This document shows, in pieces, positions 25,797-34,400 of a stretch of DNA of 64,000 bases. Both the position numbers and the translations under genes were made by a program. The notes under the pieces are model-generated. The model was not told the DNA's origin. It saw nothing but the letters and a program-made list of their open reading frames with translations, and made no database searches. Origin of the DNA: Croceimicrobium sp965279135. Its GTDB lineage: Bacteria; Bacteroidota; Bacteroidia; Flavobacteriales; Schleiferiaceae. The stretch covers positions 3,038,001 through 3,102,000 of the forward strand of contig OZ257133.1 in assembly GCA_965279135.1 (NCBI GenBank). Reading direction: 5' to 3'. Each line of letters begins with the position of its first letter. The first letter of the stretch is position 1.

Positions 25797-27929
25797 TTAA
25801 ACGGGTACAAAGTCTAATTGCTTCTTCTCCAGGTCAGCGTTTTTTACCTGAACCGCAATATTATCACCTAATTGGAAAACTTTACCATATCGGTCTCCGA
25901 CTATGCAAAAGTTAGCCTCATCAAAACTGTAATAATCGTCTTTAAAATCTCGGATTCGGATCATTCCTTCGCAGTGGTTATCTCGTAATTCTACAAAAAT
26001 CCCCCACTCGGTTACGCCTGAGATTGTCCCCATAAAGGTTTCTCCCACTTTATCCTCCATGAACTTTACCTGCATGTATTTCACCGACTCCCGCTCGGCC
26101 TCTGTTGCCAGGCGCTCGCGATCAGAGCTGTGTTCGCAGAGGTCCTCATAATAGTCCTTTGCCGGAGCTTGACCTCCATCCAGGTAATGCTGTAGTAGGC
26201 GATGCACCATCACATCAGGGTACCGGCGAATTGGAGAAGTAAAGTGCGTATAGTAAGCAAAGCTCAAACCGTAGTGACCGATGTTATCGGTGCTGTATAT
26301 AGCTTTGGCCATAGACCTAATGGCCAGTTTGGAAATCATATTGTCTTCCGGCTTGCCTTTTACTTCCTTCAACATCTTGTTTAAACTCCGACTGATGGAT
26401 CGCGAGTTGTTGTACGAGACTTCATAACCGAACTGTTTAACAAAAGTGCCAAGGTCTCTCAGTTTGTCTGGGTCGGGATCATCGTGAATCCGGTATACAA
26501 AGGTCTTTCCACTGGGCTGATTACCCTTTTTACCAATAAACTCAGCGACTGAGCGATTAGCCAAAAGCATGAATTCCTCAATCAGATGATTGGCTTCTTT
26601 GGATTCCTTGAAATAAACCCCAGTAGGATTGTTCTCTTCGTCTAGATGAAATTTTACTTCTGCCCGATCAAATGCCAGGGCACCATCTTGCATCCGCTCT
26701 GCCCGCATTTTAAGAGCAAGGTCATTAAGGATGTTAATTTCCTCACTCAGAGGACCTTCTTTTTTCTCTATTACCGCTTGTGCGTCTTCATAGGCAAATC
26801 GATGATCGCTATAGATCACTGTTCTTCCGAACCACTGCTGAAGAACCTTAGCCTGTTCGTCTATTTCAAATACCGCGGAAAAGCAAAGTTTTTCTTCATG
26901 CGGCCTTAGGGAACAAACTCCATTTGAAAGCTTTTCTGGCAACATCGGCACTACCCGGTCTACCAGATATACAGAAGTGGCCCTTTCAATTGCTTCTTTA
27001 TCCAGGTTTGATTTTTCCTGGATATAGTGACTAACATCAGCGATATGGACACCTACTTCGTAGTTCCCACTATCCAATTTTTGGAAGGAGATTGCATCAT
27101 CGAAATCCTTGGCGTCTGCAGGGTCTATGGTGAAGGTGAGAACATTTCTAAAATCTCTCCGCTTGGCAATTTCGCTTTCAGTAATTTGATCGGAGATTGT
27201 TTCGGCTTCTAATTCGATGTCTTTTGGGAACACCCTTGGCAAGCCAAACTCCGCAAGGATAGAGTGAATTTCTACTTCATGGTCACCTGGGTTACCCAAT
27301 ACCTCTGTTACCTTACCAAAAGGAGAGGAGGCTTTTGGCGGCCAGTCCGTTATTTCGGCTACCGCTTTTTGGCCGTGCTTGGCTCCGTTTAGGTGTTCCT
27401 TTGGAATGTAGATATCAACCAACATTTTACGGCTATCAGGAACCAGAAAGCCATAGTCTTTGGAAAGTTCTATTGTTCCGACGAACTGGGTTCTCGCCCG
27501 TTGCAAAACTTCAACAATCTCTCCTTCTGGCTTTTTATTCTTTCGCTGAGCGTACATTAATACCCGGACTAAATCTCCTTGAAGGGCATTAGCTGTGTTC
27601 TTTGGTGTGATGTAAATATCTTGATCTAATTCTTCACTTATCACATAAGCAGAGCCCTTAGTGGTAAGGTCTACCCTTCCATCTACATAATGATCAGTAT
27701 GCTTATAGCGGAATTTTCCGCGGGCAGGTTCTTCGACGAGATCCTGTTTGCGCAAGGATGCCAAAGATTGGAGCACCATATCACGTTCATAGTGATCTTT
27801 AATGCCCAGTTTGGCAGATATCTGTTTGTAATTGAATTGTTTGAGTCGATCTTCTCGTAATATGCCAAGAATAGACTTTTCAATCTTGGCTAAGCGCTTC
27901 ATGCGCTTCTGCGTTTTTTTAGGTTTCAT
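25797..27929 (-). CDS. rnr: Ribonuclease R
   Basis: A 710-residue 3'-to-5' exoribonuclease. In order: basic N-terminal helix-turn-helix-like region (about 10-80), cold-shock domains (about 85-230), the RNB catalytic domain (about 260-580) with TIDPADAKDFDDAISF, whose Asp residues bind Mg2+, and a C-terminal S1 domain containing GVTEWGIFVELRDNHCEG. RNase R degrades structured RNA including rRNA fragments and stalled mRNAs. Length is normal. A TACCTTTG promoter element lies 8 bp before the ATG, so the mRNA is almost leaderless. It is followed by the coiled-coil membrane protein gene. Confidence 0.94.
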   Translation of the reverse strand: MKPKKTQKRMKRLAKIEKSILGILREDRLKQFNYKQISAKLGIKDHYERDMVLQSLASLRKQDLVEEPARGKFRYKHTDHYVDGRVDLTTKGSAYVISEELDQDIYITPKNTANALQGDLVRVLMYAQRKNKKPEGEIVEVLQRARTQFVGTIELSKDYGFLVPDSRKMLVDIYIPKEHLNGAKHGQKAVAEITDWPPKASSPFGKVTEVLGNPGDHEVEIHSILAEFGLPRVFPKDIELEAETISDQITESEIAKRRDFRNVLTFTIDPADAKDFDDAISFQKLDSGNYEVGVHIADVSHYIQEKSNLDKEAIERATSVYLVDRVVPMLPEKLSNGVCSLRPHEEKLCFSAVFEIDEQAKVLQQWFGRTVIYSDHRFAYEDAQAVIEKKEGPLSEEINILNDLALKMRAERMQDGALAFDRAEVKFHLDEENNPTGVYFKESKEANHLIEEFMLLANRSVAEFIGKKGNQPSGKTFVYRIHDDPDPDKLRDLGTFVKQFGYEVSYNNSRSISRSLNKMLKEVKGKPEDNMISKLAIRSMAKAIYSTDNIGHYGLSFAYYTHFTSPIRRYPDVMVHRLLQHYLDGGQAPAKDYYEDLCEHSSDRERLATEAERESVKYMQVKFMEDKVGETFMGTISGVTEWGIFVELRDNHCEGMIRIRDFKDDYYSFDEANFCIVGDRYGKVFQLGDNIAVQVKNADLEKKQLDFVPV

Positions 27930-27936
27930 TGGGCCA

Positions 27937-27944
27937 CAAAGGTA
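27937..27944 (-). promoter_or_regulatory. Promoter -7 element TACCTTTG for rnr
   Basis: TACCTTTG on the reverse strand is an exact TAnnTTTG match ending 8 bp before the ATG at 27929. Transcription would start at or beside the start codon, so rnr may be read from a leaderless message. Confidence 0.45.
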
Positions 27945-28074
27945 GGGGCTTTCGTTTAGAGCTAATTACCCTAAGGTTAAATCAGAGAGGGCGGTCAATC
28001 AGTGTTATGCAGCTAAAAACGTATGTTCTTGGGGACAATTTGATAATTGATTTAGATTTGAGAAAATGATTTAA

Positions 28075-30465
28075 ATGCTTCGTAAAACCATCCTCCTCCT
28101 AGTCCTTTCCTGTAGTTTGACCTATGGCCAACAACCGGTGCCCCTTGGCTTGAGTCTTTTTTTACCAAGTATCAATTCTACTGCGGATAGTACGAATTAT
28201 TGTTTTCACGTTAGCCAGCTCGGTCCTATTGCCTGGTATACATGGGATAATATTTATCTGGTAAATCAAAGTGGAACATCAAACACTCTTTTCCCCCCAC
28301 AATGGGGGACACCTGAAGTTCTTCAATTTTTAAATGGAGAACTGCATGTAGCGTCTAATTTTCGTTTCTGGGGGATTTGGGAAGACCGATCGTATCTTAG
28401 TAAGTATAGCAATGGCAATTGGGTTCTCATCGACAGTCTTAAGGGTTACATTGACGCGGGTGTCATGCATCAGGGGAGTATGTATTATGGTGGGTTTATA
28501 AATGATACCGCCCGTCAATTTCGGAGTGTGGTTCGTTATAAAAATGGGGTCTTTAGTCAGGTGGGACAATTGTCAGGTCTTGATTCAATTTATAGCCTTC
28601 AATCTCACGGCGGTCAATTATGGGCATCAGGCCGTTTTAGCCTTTCTCAACCCTCGGATACGGCCCATTTAATGATCTATGACACAAGTAGCAATACTTG
28701 GTCGATGCCCATTAAGGAAGTTCCAGGTTTTAATCCCGGATTGAATCCAATATTCAATGGTTTTAGAACGGGTTTCCATTATGCCAATAAAAGCTATCTG
28801 ATTAGGGACAGCACTATTTATGAGGTGCGGAACGATTCGCTGATATTTAGATACCAATTACCCTTAGGGCGAAGCAACCATAGGTGGTATAAAATGAAAG
28901 TGGTCCACCTGAACGGAAAAATCTATATCAATTCTGATAAATACATAGTTGAGTTTAATGGTACTACCTTCAAGGCCGTTAACCTCGGATTAGATGGATA
29001 CCCAGCATCTACTATACTTCCTTTCGGGAATGAGATTTACGGTTCAGTAAACTCATGGTGGCCAAACATTGGGGGAATAAAATATGATTATACTTTTCGT
29101 TGGGATCCTCAGGCTCCTTCTGGCTCAGGGACGGTTTTAGGAACAGCCTATTTTGATCAGAATCGTAATTGCCTGAGGGATTCAGCCGAATCAAGGGAAA
29201 TTGCATTTAATCTAATTCTAAGAAACCTTCAAACAGGGGATCGATTTTTATGCGCTTACCAGGAAAATTATTCTATTGTACTGCCCCCTGGATTGTATAA
29301 GGTAGACTCGGTTAGGGCGGTTAAGAGAGGATATGAAAGTCTGTTATGGGAGGCTAACTGTTATGGCGATACTTTTAGCATTGATACCAGTGGTACACCT
29401 TCTAAATTAGACTTTCCATTTCAACACAATGGGCTTCAGGATTATGGCGTTTCAATAAACCTATTCTCTAATCGCTTTCGACAAGGTTTTACTGAAGGTG
29501 CTTTGCTAAGCGTACAGAATTTAAGTGACCAAAATTTGACTTCTGCTTTTACGGCGGAAGTGATTATTCCACCGACTCTTTTGTATAAGAGCAGTTCCAT
29601 TATTCCATCTCAAATAAAGGGAGATACGCTGCGCTTTAGTTTTCAAGGCCTGGACGCACTCTCGGATAGCTCACTGGTATTGGGTTTAGAGGTGCTGATG
29701 GTAAATAACATTTGGGATTCTATTTACGTTCAAGCGCGATTGCTTTCTCCAGGGGATAGTTTTATAAGCAACAATTTTGATACAATCTGTGCGCCTGTAG
29801 TTGGAGCCTATGATCCAAATGACAAAACGCCAAGTCTCGAAGAATCTTCTCCTGGCTTAAGACAATTGGAGTATCACATTCGCTTTCAAAATACCGGAAC
29901 AGATACCGCCTACACTGTTGTAGTAAGAGACACTTTGGAACCATATTTCGACCCCTTCAGTATCGAGCTTGGAGCCAGCAGTCACCCCTTTCAGTATGAG
30001 CTTGTAGATGAGAATATCCTGGTTTGGACATTTAATAATATCCTTCTCCCAGACTCCAGCACCGATCCACTAAGTTCCCAAGGGTTTTTCACCTTTCATA
30101 TTGATGTGGACCCCAGTTTAACTGCGGGTTCGGTGATTGACAATGATGCCGAGATTTATTTCGATTTTCAACCACCAATACATACCAATCACGCCCAGAC
30201 TTTAATCGTGAGTGAATTGAGTTTGAAAGAAGATCTAGGGCAAAGCCTCCAGGTATACCCAAACCCGATTCAGCAAAATTTACAAGTTGTAAGCGACAAC
30301 GATATTAAGCAGGCCTATTTGTTTGATGTCTATGGCCGACAAGTCCGCTTTTGGCAGTTTAATAAGCCACTTAAAAATATGACTTTAGATTTTTCAGATT
30401 TGCCTACCGGAAGCTATATCCTTCAAATAGGGACAAGCAAAATAAAAGTGCTCAAGCTTGATTAG
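28075..30465 (+). CDS. T9SS-secreted protein with DUF7619 and sorting domain
   Basis: A 796-residue exported protein: signal peptide MLRKTILLLVLSCSLTYGQQ, an N-terminal half with kelch-like or beta-propeller repeats (about 40-350), a middle beta domain with an SdrD-like GTAYFDQNRNCLRDSAESRE start (about 358-450), a DUF7619 module (about 575-710) with GAYDPNDKTPS and FQNTGTDTAYTVVVRDTLEP, and a C-terminal type A T9SS sorting domain (about 720-796; YPNPIQQNLQVVSDND and DLPTGSYILQI). It should be carried across the outer membrane by the type IX system and released or surface-anchored. Ligand or enzyme activity is not apparent. A terminator for the convergent LruC gene lies in its last codons. 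Confidence 0.82.
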   Translation: MLRKTILLLVLSCSLTYGQQPVPLGLSLFLPSINSTADSTNYCFHVSQLGPIAWYTWDNIYLVNQSGTSNTLFPPQWGTPEVLQFLNGELHVASNFRFWGIWEDRSYLSKYSNGNWVLIDSLKGYIDAGVMHQGSMYYGGFINDTARQFRSVVRYKNGVFSQVGQLSGLDSIYSLQSHGGQLWASGRFSLSQPSDTAHLMIYDTSSNTWSMPIKEVPGFNPGLNPIFNGFRTGFHYANKSYLIRDSTIYEVRNDSLIFRYQLPLGRSNHRWYKMKVVHLNGKIYINSDKYIVEFNGTTFKAVNLGLDGYPASTILPFGNEIYGSVNSWWPNIGGIKYDYTFRWDPQAPSGSGTVLGTAYFDQNRNCLRDSAESREIAFNLILRNLQTGDRFLCAYQENYSIVLPPGLYKVDSVRAVKRGYESLLWEANCYGDTFSIDTSGTPSKLDFPFQHNGLQDYGVSINLFSNRFRQGFTEGALLSVQNLSDQNLTSAFTAEVIIPPTLLYKSSSIIPSQIKGDTLRFSFQGLDALSDSSLVLGLEVLMVNNIWDSIYVQARLLSPGDSFISNNFDTICAPVVGAYDPNDKTPSLEESSPGLRQLEYHIRFQNTGTDTAYTVVVRDTLEPYFDPFSIELGASSHPFQYELVDENILVWTFNNILLPDSSTDPLSSQGFFTFHIDVDPSLTAGSVIDNDAEIYFDFQPPIHTNHAQTLIVSELSLKEDLGQSLQVYPNPIQQNLQVVSDNDIKQAYLFDVYGRQVRFWQFNKPLKNMTLDFSDLPTGSYILQIGTSKIKVLKLD

Positions 30466-30476
30466 TTCTGAGCACT
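30440..30476 (-). terminator. Terminator of the LruC gene, inside the end of the convergent gene
   Basis: AGTGCTCA (30447-30454) and TGAGCACT (30469-30476) form a perfect 8-bp inverted repeat. Read on the reverse strand the stem is followed by TTTTATTTT, as in a factor-independent terminator, so it stops transcription from the 30503-32464 gene. On the plus strand no T tract follows. Confidence 0.5.
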
Positions 30477-30502
30477 CTTAAATGCTTTGAATAGGCAAAA
30501 GC

Positions 30503-32464
30503 TTAATTCAATATCATGTTTCCTTCATTGCGGTAACCTGCATTGTCTTTATACCAATCCTGGTAGCTGGTGCCACTGGATTGTGCCCAGGTATTAAAGA
30601 AGTTGTAGGCAGTGTTCACCGCTTTATTTTCCTCCGGATAACGAAAATCATGGATGATATTTATCGCCCAGGGCAGGTTGTTTTCATTGCGATAAAAAAG
30701 ACCGTTTCCTGGATTGGTCGCATCATGGATGGTGTTGAATAAATTAGGATCTGCCAGATCGGTTGGAGCTTTGTCTGCTAAATGAATCTCACGGCCTCTT
30801 ACTCCATCAACAATCAAGAAAGGATTAAAAGGGGCACTTCCCAGGAGTGAAGGATCGATTGGGTTCACGAAATTAATCACCACCGTAATTTCATTTCCAA
30901 CCGATATAGGCTGACCTCTTTCTGTATTGATATAGAGCCCGTTTCCTAAGCGAGGGATATTATCGTAAGCGTCATCAAACACAATTACCGTTGATCCGCT
31001 ATTATGATTTGCCTCTAAACCCTTGGAGTCAAGAGAAATGTAGTTCTCGGTAAGATTGTATCCGGTAACGGTGCTGATAAGATTAGGATCCAGATTCATT
31101 TTAAATCCGAAACCATTCCTGAAAGAGGCACCGATAGCTTTAATTCTAAACTTGCCCTCGAGACGAACCACTTGATTGTTGGCGTTGGCAATCTGCGTAA
31201 AGCGATAGTTTACCACTAAATCGTTGAAATCATAGTCTCCCTGAGATGGCCATAGATCTTCATAAGCTAAAGACCCCCAACCAATGTCTGAAGGAGTGTA
31301 AGTGGCTTCTGCGGCATTGGGGTCATTAGGGAAATCATCCAGTGCGTCAATAACCCCGTCATTATCTGTATCAATATTGGCTAGATCAGCAATCTCACAT
31401 TTAAATGAGCCAAGGTCATTGATCTTATGTGGGTAGGTGTTTACCACAGACCAGGCACCGTCAAATTTGTCCATTTCAATGAGTTGAGAATTGGCATCGT
31501 TAGTGGCCAGGTAAAGTCGATCGTCTCGATCAATTGCCATGGAAGTGGGCTGGAATGGAAGGTTCTCCGCACTAATACGTGTGGCACTCGCTGTAGTTCC
31601 GTTGATATCGATCCGGTACAGGCCCGAAAAGCAACACATATAGATAGTGGAATCTTTAGCGATCGCTAAATCACCTCCGCCCACTGGCTCTTCAAGACCA
31701 ACAATATTGTATTGCTGTACCACCTGATTGGTGAGCGGATCAATAGAATACATATCCTCATTGCGGGCTATATAGAGAAGGCTATCCGCATAATTGTATT
31801 CCATTCTTGGATACGACCTGTTGAAAGGGTTACCAGTTTGTGCGGTGTGGAAGGTACCTGCACCATAGTCATAATAGCGAAGGGTGGTTCCTGTGTTGTA
31901 GTAAACGATTCCGTTTTCCTGATCAACGGCACATGCGATAGAGCCTCCTCCAACTAAATTGGGTAGTGGAGTGGCATCATAGTTACCACCTTCCACATCT
32001 ATAGTGTAAAACTCGCCTTGACCATTTACCGCATAAAGCGTTTCTGAACAATTCATAGCTTTACCTTGACGCTTATTAAAGGCAATAGAAGCAGTGCTTC
32101 CGGAGATAGAAACGTATTCCACACTGCGTGCACCATTTGCATTTCGTTCCACTTTTAATCGATCACAAAATGTAGGTACTGTTAGCTTAAAGCTCATAGT
32201 ATTGCCGTTGGCCAAAAAGGAGCCAATCCTCTCTTCAATTTGATTATTGAAAGCGGCGTAAACAGTGTATTTTACTCGGTAGGTCTCAGGGTCATTAATG
32301 CTTAGCGTTACCTGAGTTTCGGTACGGAAATCAAAGTTTGGACTAACTACAAGATCTTCAATTGACACATTAGGATCAGGGCCGGGATTATCATTCACAT
32401 TGTCATCCTTCCTGCAGGAGGCAAGAATTAAAAGTCCGGCGAGTAGAGAAACAAAATGGCGCAT
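30503..32464 (-). CDS. LruC-domain lipoprotein
   Basis: A 653-residue lipoprotein (LLAGLLILASC, Cys17) with a domain order typical of Bacteroidota LruC proteins: an N-terminal Ig-like part, a beta-propeller region (about 120-370) with repeated DREDRLYLATNDAN- and YNTGTTLRYY-like blades, a Ca2+-binding DTDNDGVIDALDDFPNDPNA, and the LruC domain (about 390-653) with LAYEDLWPSQGDYDFNDLVV and NYRF. Exposed on the outer surface. Such proteins are thought to bind surfaces or glycans; no direct proof. It lies alone; its terminator is in the end of the convergent T9SS gene. Confidence 0.85.
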   Translation of the reverse strand: MRHFVSLLAGLLILASCRKDDNVNDNPGPDPNVSIEDLVVSPNFDFRTETQVTLSINDPETYRVKYTVYAAFNNQIEERIGSFLANGNTMSFKLTVPTFCDRLKVERNANGARSVEYVSISGSTASIAFNKRQGKAMNCSETLYAVNGQGEFYTIDVEGGNYDATPLPNLVGGGSIACAVDQENGIVYYNTGTTLRYYDYGAGTFHTAQTGNPFNRSYPRMEYNYADSLLYIARNEDMYSIDPLTNQVVQQYNIVGLEEPVGGGDLAIAKDSTIYMCCFSGLYRIDINGTTASATRISAENLPFQPTSMAIDRDDRLYLATNDANSQLIEMDKFDGAWSVVNTYPHKINDLGSFKCEIADLANIDTDNDGVIDALDDFPNDPNAAEATYTPSDIGWGSLAYEDLWPSQGDYDFNDLVVNYRFTQIANANNQVVRLEGKFRIKAIGASFRNGFGFKMNLDPNLISTVTGYNLTENYISLDSKGLEANHNSGSTVIVFDDAYDNIPRLGNGLYINTERGQPISVGNEITVVINFVNPIDPSLLGSAPFNPFLIVDGVRGREIHLADKAPTDLADPNLFNTIHDATNPGNGLFYRNENNLPWAINIIHDFRYPEENKAVNTAYNFFNTWAQSSGTSYQDWYKDNAGYRNEGNMILN

Positions 32465-32654
32465 GAGATTGCAATATTTAAATCTGAAGCTAAGGAAGGA
32501 ACTTAAACTTATAAAGTTAATTCAAATTCGATCAATTGAAGAGAATCCTCGATAGACTGTGAACCATTGATTAAGTGTAAATTGAAAAAAATTCTACACC
32601 TCAGGCAACCCAAATAAAAGGTTGTAGTGTCATTCAATTGTAGCCGCCAAAAAA

Positions 32655-33218
32655 ATGGGAATAGTTCGCAAATTACCTAGCTCCGAAAAACGTCTAGTGA
32701 AGCAATGTCTTCGCGGAGACCACGAAGCACAACGCGAGCTCTACGACCGCTACAGTGCAGAAATGCTTAGTGTTTGCCGTCGATACACCCATTCTTTAGA
32801 GGATGCAGAGGAAGTTCTTTCAAATGGTTTTATAAAGATTTTTAGTCGACTGGACCAGTATAGAGGAGAGGGGGCTTTAGGAGCTTGGATTCGCAGAATC
32901 ATGGTTCGGGAGGCACTCAATTTCATCCGCTATCAAAAGAATCTTTTTGTAGAGGTTGAAGAGGACAGAAGAGAGGAGTTTGGACACAGCAGCGTGAAGG
33001 ATCATTATGATGTTGAGCATTTAATGCGGATGATAAACGAGCTTCCAACAGGATATAGAACTGTTTTTAACCTCTATGCTATTGAGGGTTACAACCATAA
33101 AGAAATCGGCCAGATGTTGGAGATTTCCGAGAATACGAGCAAGAGTCAATTGAGCAAAGCTCGCAGGCAATTGCAACAGAAATTGAGTGAATACGAATTA
33201 ATCGCAAAAAATAATTAG
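32655..33218 (+). CDS. ECF-type RNA polymerase sigma factor
   Basis: A 187-residue ECF sigma factor with region 2 (about 20-85, with DHEAQRELYDRYSAEML and SLEDAEEVLSNGFIKIF), and region 4 (about 130-180) with YNHKEIGQMLEISENTSKSQ as the -35-binding helix-turn-helix. It starts at ATG 32655 and its stop is one base before the ATG of the next gene, an anti-sigma-like protein. An inverted repeat CAACC-N9-GGTTG at 32606-32624 lies upstream of the start and may be its own promoter or operator. Its regulon is unknown. Confidence 0.92.
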   Translation: MGIVRKLPSSEKRLVKQCLRGDHEAQRELYDRYSAEMLSVCRRYTHSLEDAEEVLSNGFIKIFSRLDQYRGEGALGAWIRRIMVREALNFIRYQKNLFVEVEEDRREEFGHSSVKDHYDVEHLMRMINELPTGYRTVFNLYAIEGYNHKEIGQMLEISENTSKSQLSKARRQLQQKLSEYELIAKNN

Positions 33219-33219
33219 A

Positions 33220-33945
33220 ATGAGTTCCAAGCATCCCATCGATTCGCTTTTTGAGAAGGAGCTCAAAGAGCATCAAATACAACCAAGTAAAGCAGTTTGG
33301 GAAAAAGTTGCAGCAGCCCAAACTAGCGGAGGCTCCAAAAAGGAAGGCTTTTTCATACTAAGGGCAGCCTCAGTGATTCTGATTGTAGGTCTTACTTCTT
33401 TCTGGTTTATCGGTCAGAATTTTCAGTCAACCCCAGCGGAACCGGAATTGGATTGGAACACAAGTGTGGTAGCTGGCCCGGATAACAATCCTGAGCCGAA
33501 GAAATCGGAGCCGCAAAAAACGACGCCAACGGTTCAAAAAACCAATAAAAAAAGTGATCCGGCATCTCAGAAGGTTCAAAAGCCAGTGAAAGCACAAAGC
33601 AAAGCTCGCTCTGCCAAGGTGATTCCGGTTTTACAGCACCGAATTTCTGATCCCGTTCTGGCCTTGAACGATTTGAGCCCTATGGATCTTAATGAGGACT
33701 TTGAGGGAGTGGAAGTGATTGATGATCCTGATGTTATGAAGATTCGTGTTAGCCTACCAGAGCTGAAAGGTGATTACGAAAGCAAGCAGAGCACCGAGAA
33801 AGATTTAGGTAAACGTATGTGGGCTTACGCCTCTACCCAATATGAAAGGGTTTTAGCCGGAGAATCCATTGAACTGCCTAAAACTGAAGAAACAAAAATT
33901 GAGATTCCTCTACCGGATTTCATTAACCGTCGATTTAGCAAGTAA
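33220..33945 (+). CDS. Anti-sigma-factor-like membrane protein
   Basis: A 241-residue single-pass protein. Residues 1-40 (HPIDSLFEKELKEHQIQPSK) form the charged cytoplasmic helix typical of Bacteroidota anti-sigma partners, followed by one membrane helix (about 46-64, FILRAASVILIVGLTSFWFI), then a low-complexity Pro/Lys/Gln-rich linker (about 75-135) and a small C-terminal periplasmic tail. There is no zinc-binding ZAS motif. Immediate adjacency to the ECF gene and this topology support the role, but the family is not named with certainty. Confidence 0.75.
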   Translation: MSSKHPIDSLFEKELKEHQIQPSKAVWEKVAAAQTSGGSKKEGFFILRAASVILIVGLTSFWFIGQNFQSTPAEPELDWNTSVVAGPDNNPEPKKSEPQKTTPTVQKTNKKSDPASQKVQKPVKAQSKARSAKVIPVLQHRISDPVLALNDLSPMDLNEDFEGVEVIDDPDVMKIRVSLPELKGDYESKQSTEKDLGKRMWAYASTQYERVLAGESIELPKTEETKIEIPLPDFINRRFSK

Positions 33946-33946
33946 T

Positions 33947-34381
33947 ATGAAGTATCTATTTAGTATCCTCTTGTTAGCGGGTTTTTCCCTCCAGGTACAA
34001 GCGCAGAATGAAGAAAGGAAAGAACAGCTGATTAAGGACCTTAAAAAAGAGTTGCGCATTTTGTCTGATCAGATTACCGAATTAGGAAACCTAATGGCTG
34101 AGGAGCTTGAAGCGGAATTCCGTAAAGACAGCGTGAAGATAAAAATGGATCGAGCCAAAAAGTCCATTAAGGAGAGCCAACAGAAAATTCGCGAATACAG
34201 CAAAGAGCTCAATGATAATTATCAATTGGATGATGAACAGAAGGAGCTGTTACGCAGCGCAGCGAAGAACTTCGGCGAGGGAATGCGTCAATTTGGCGAA
34301 GCAATGAGTCGCATATTGGATGATATTAACGAGAAGATTGAAGAACACCAAAAAGAGATGGAAAATGAAAAGGATGACTAA
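33947..34381 (+). CDS. Periplasmic coiled-coil protein
   Basis: A 144-residue protein starting at ATG 33947, one base after the previous stop; an upstream in-frame ATG at 33869 would put 26 residues before the obvious signal peptide MKYLFSILLLAGFSLQVQAQ. The mature part is nearly all one charged heptad-repeat helix (KKELRILSDQITELGNLM, then a long run with regular Leu/Ile spacing). It should therefore be a rod or dimer in the periplasm. Position between an anti-sigma protein and an outer-membrane barrel suggests it links them. Family not recognised. Confidence 0.72.
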   Translation: MKYLFSILLLAGFSLQVQAQNEERKEQLIKDLKKELRILSDQITELGNLMAEELEAEFRKDSVKIKMDRAKKSIKESQQKIREYSKELNDNYQLDDEQKELLRSAAKNFGEGMRQFGEAMSRILDDINEKIEEHQKEMENEKDD

Positions 34382-34400
34382 ACTAACAAGCAAAGTGAAA

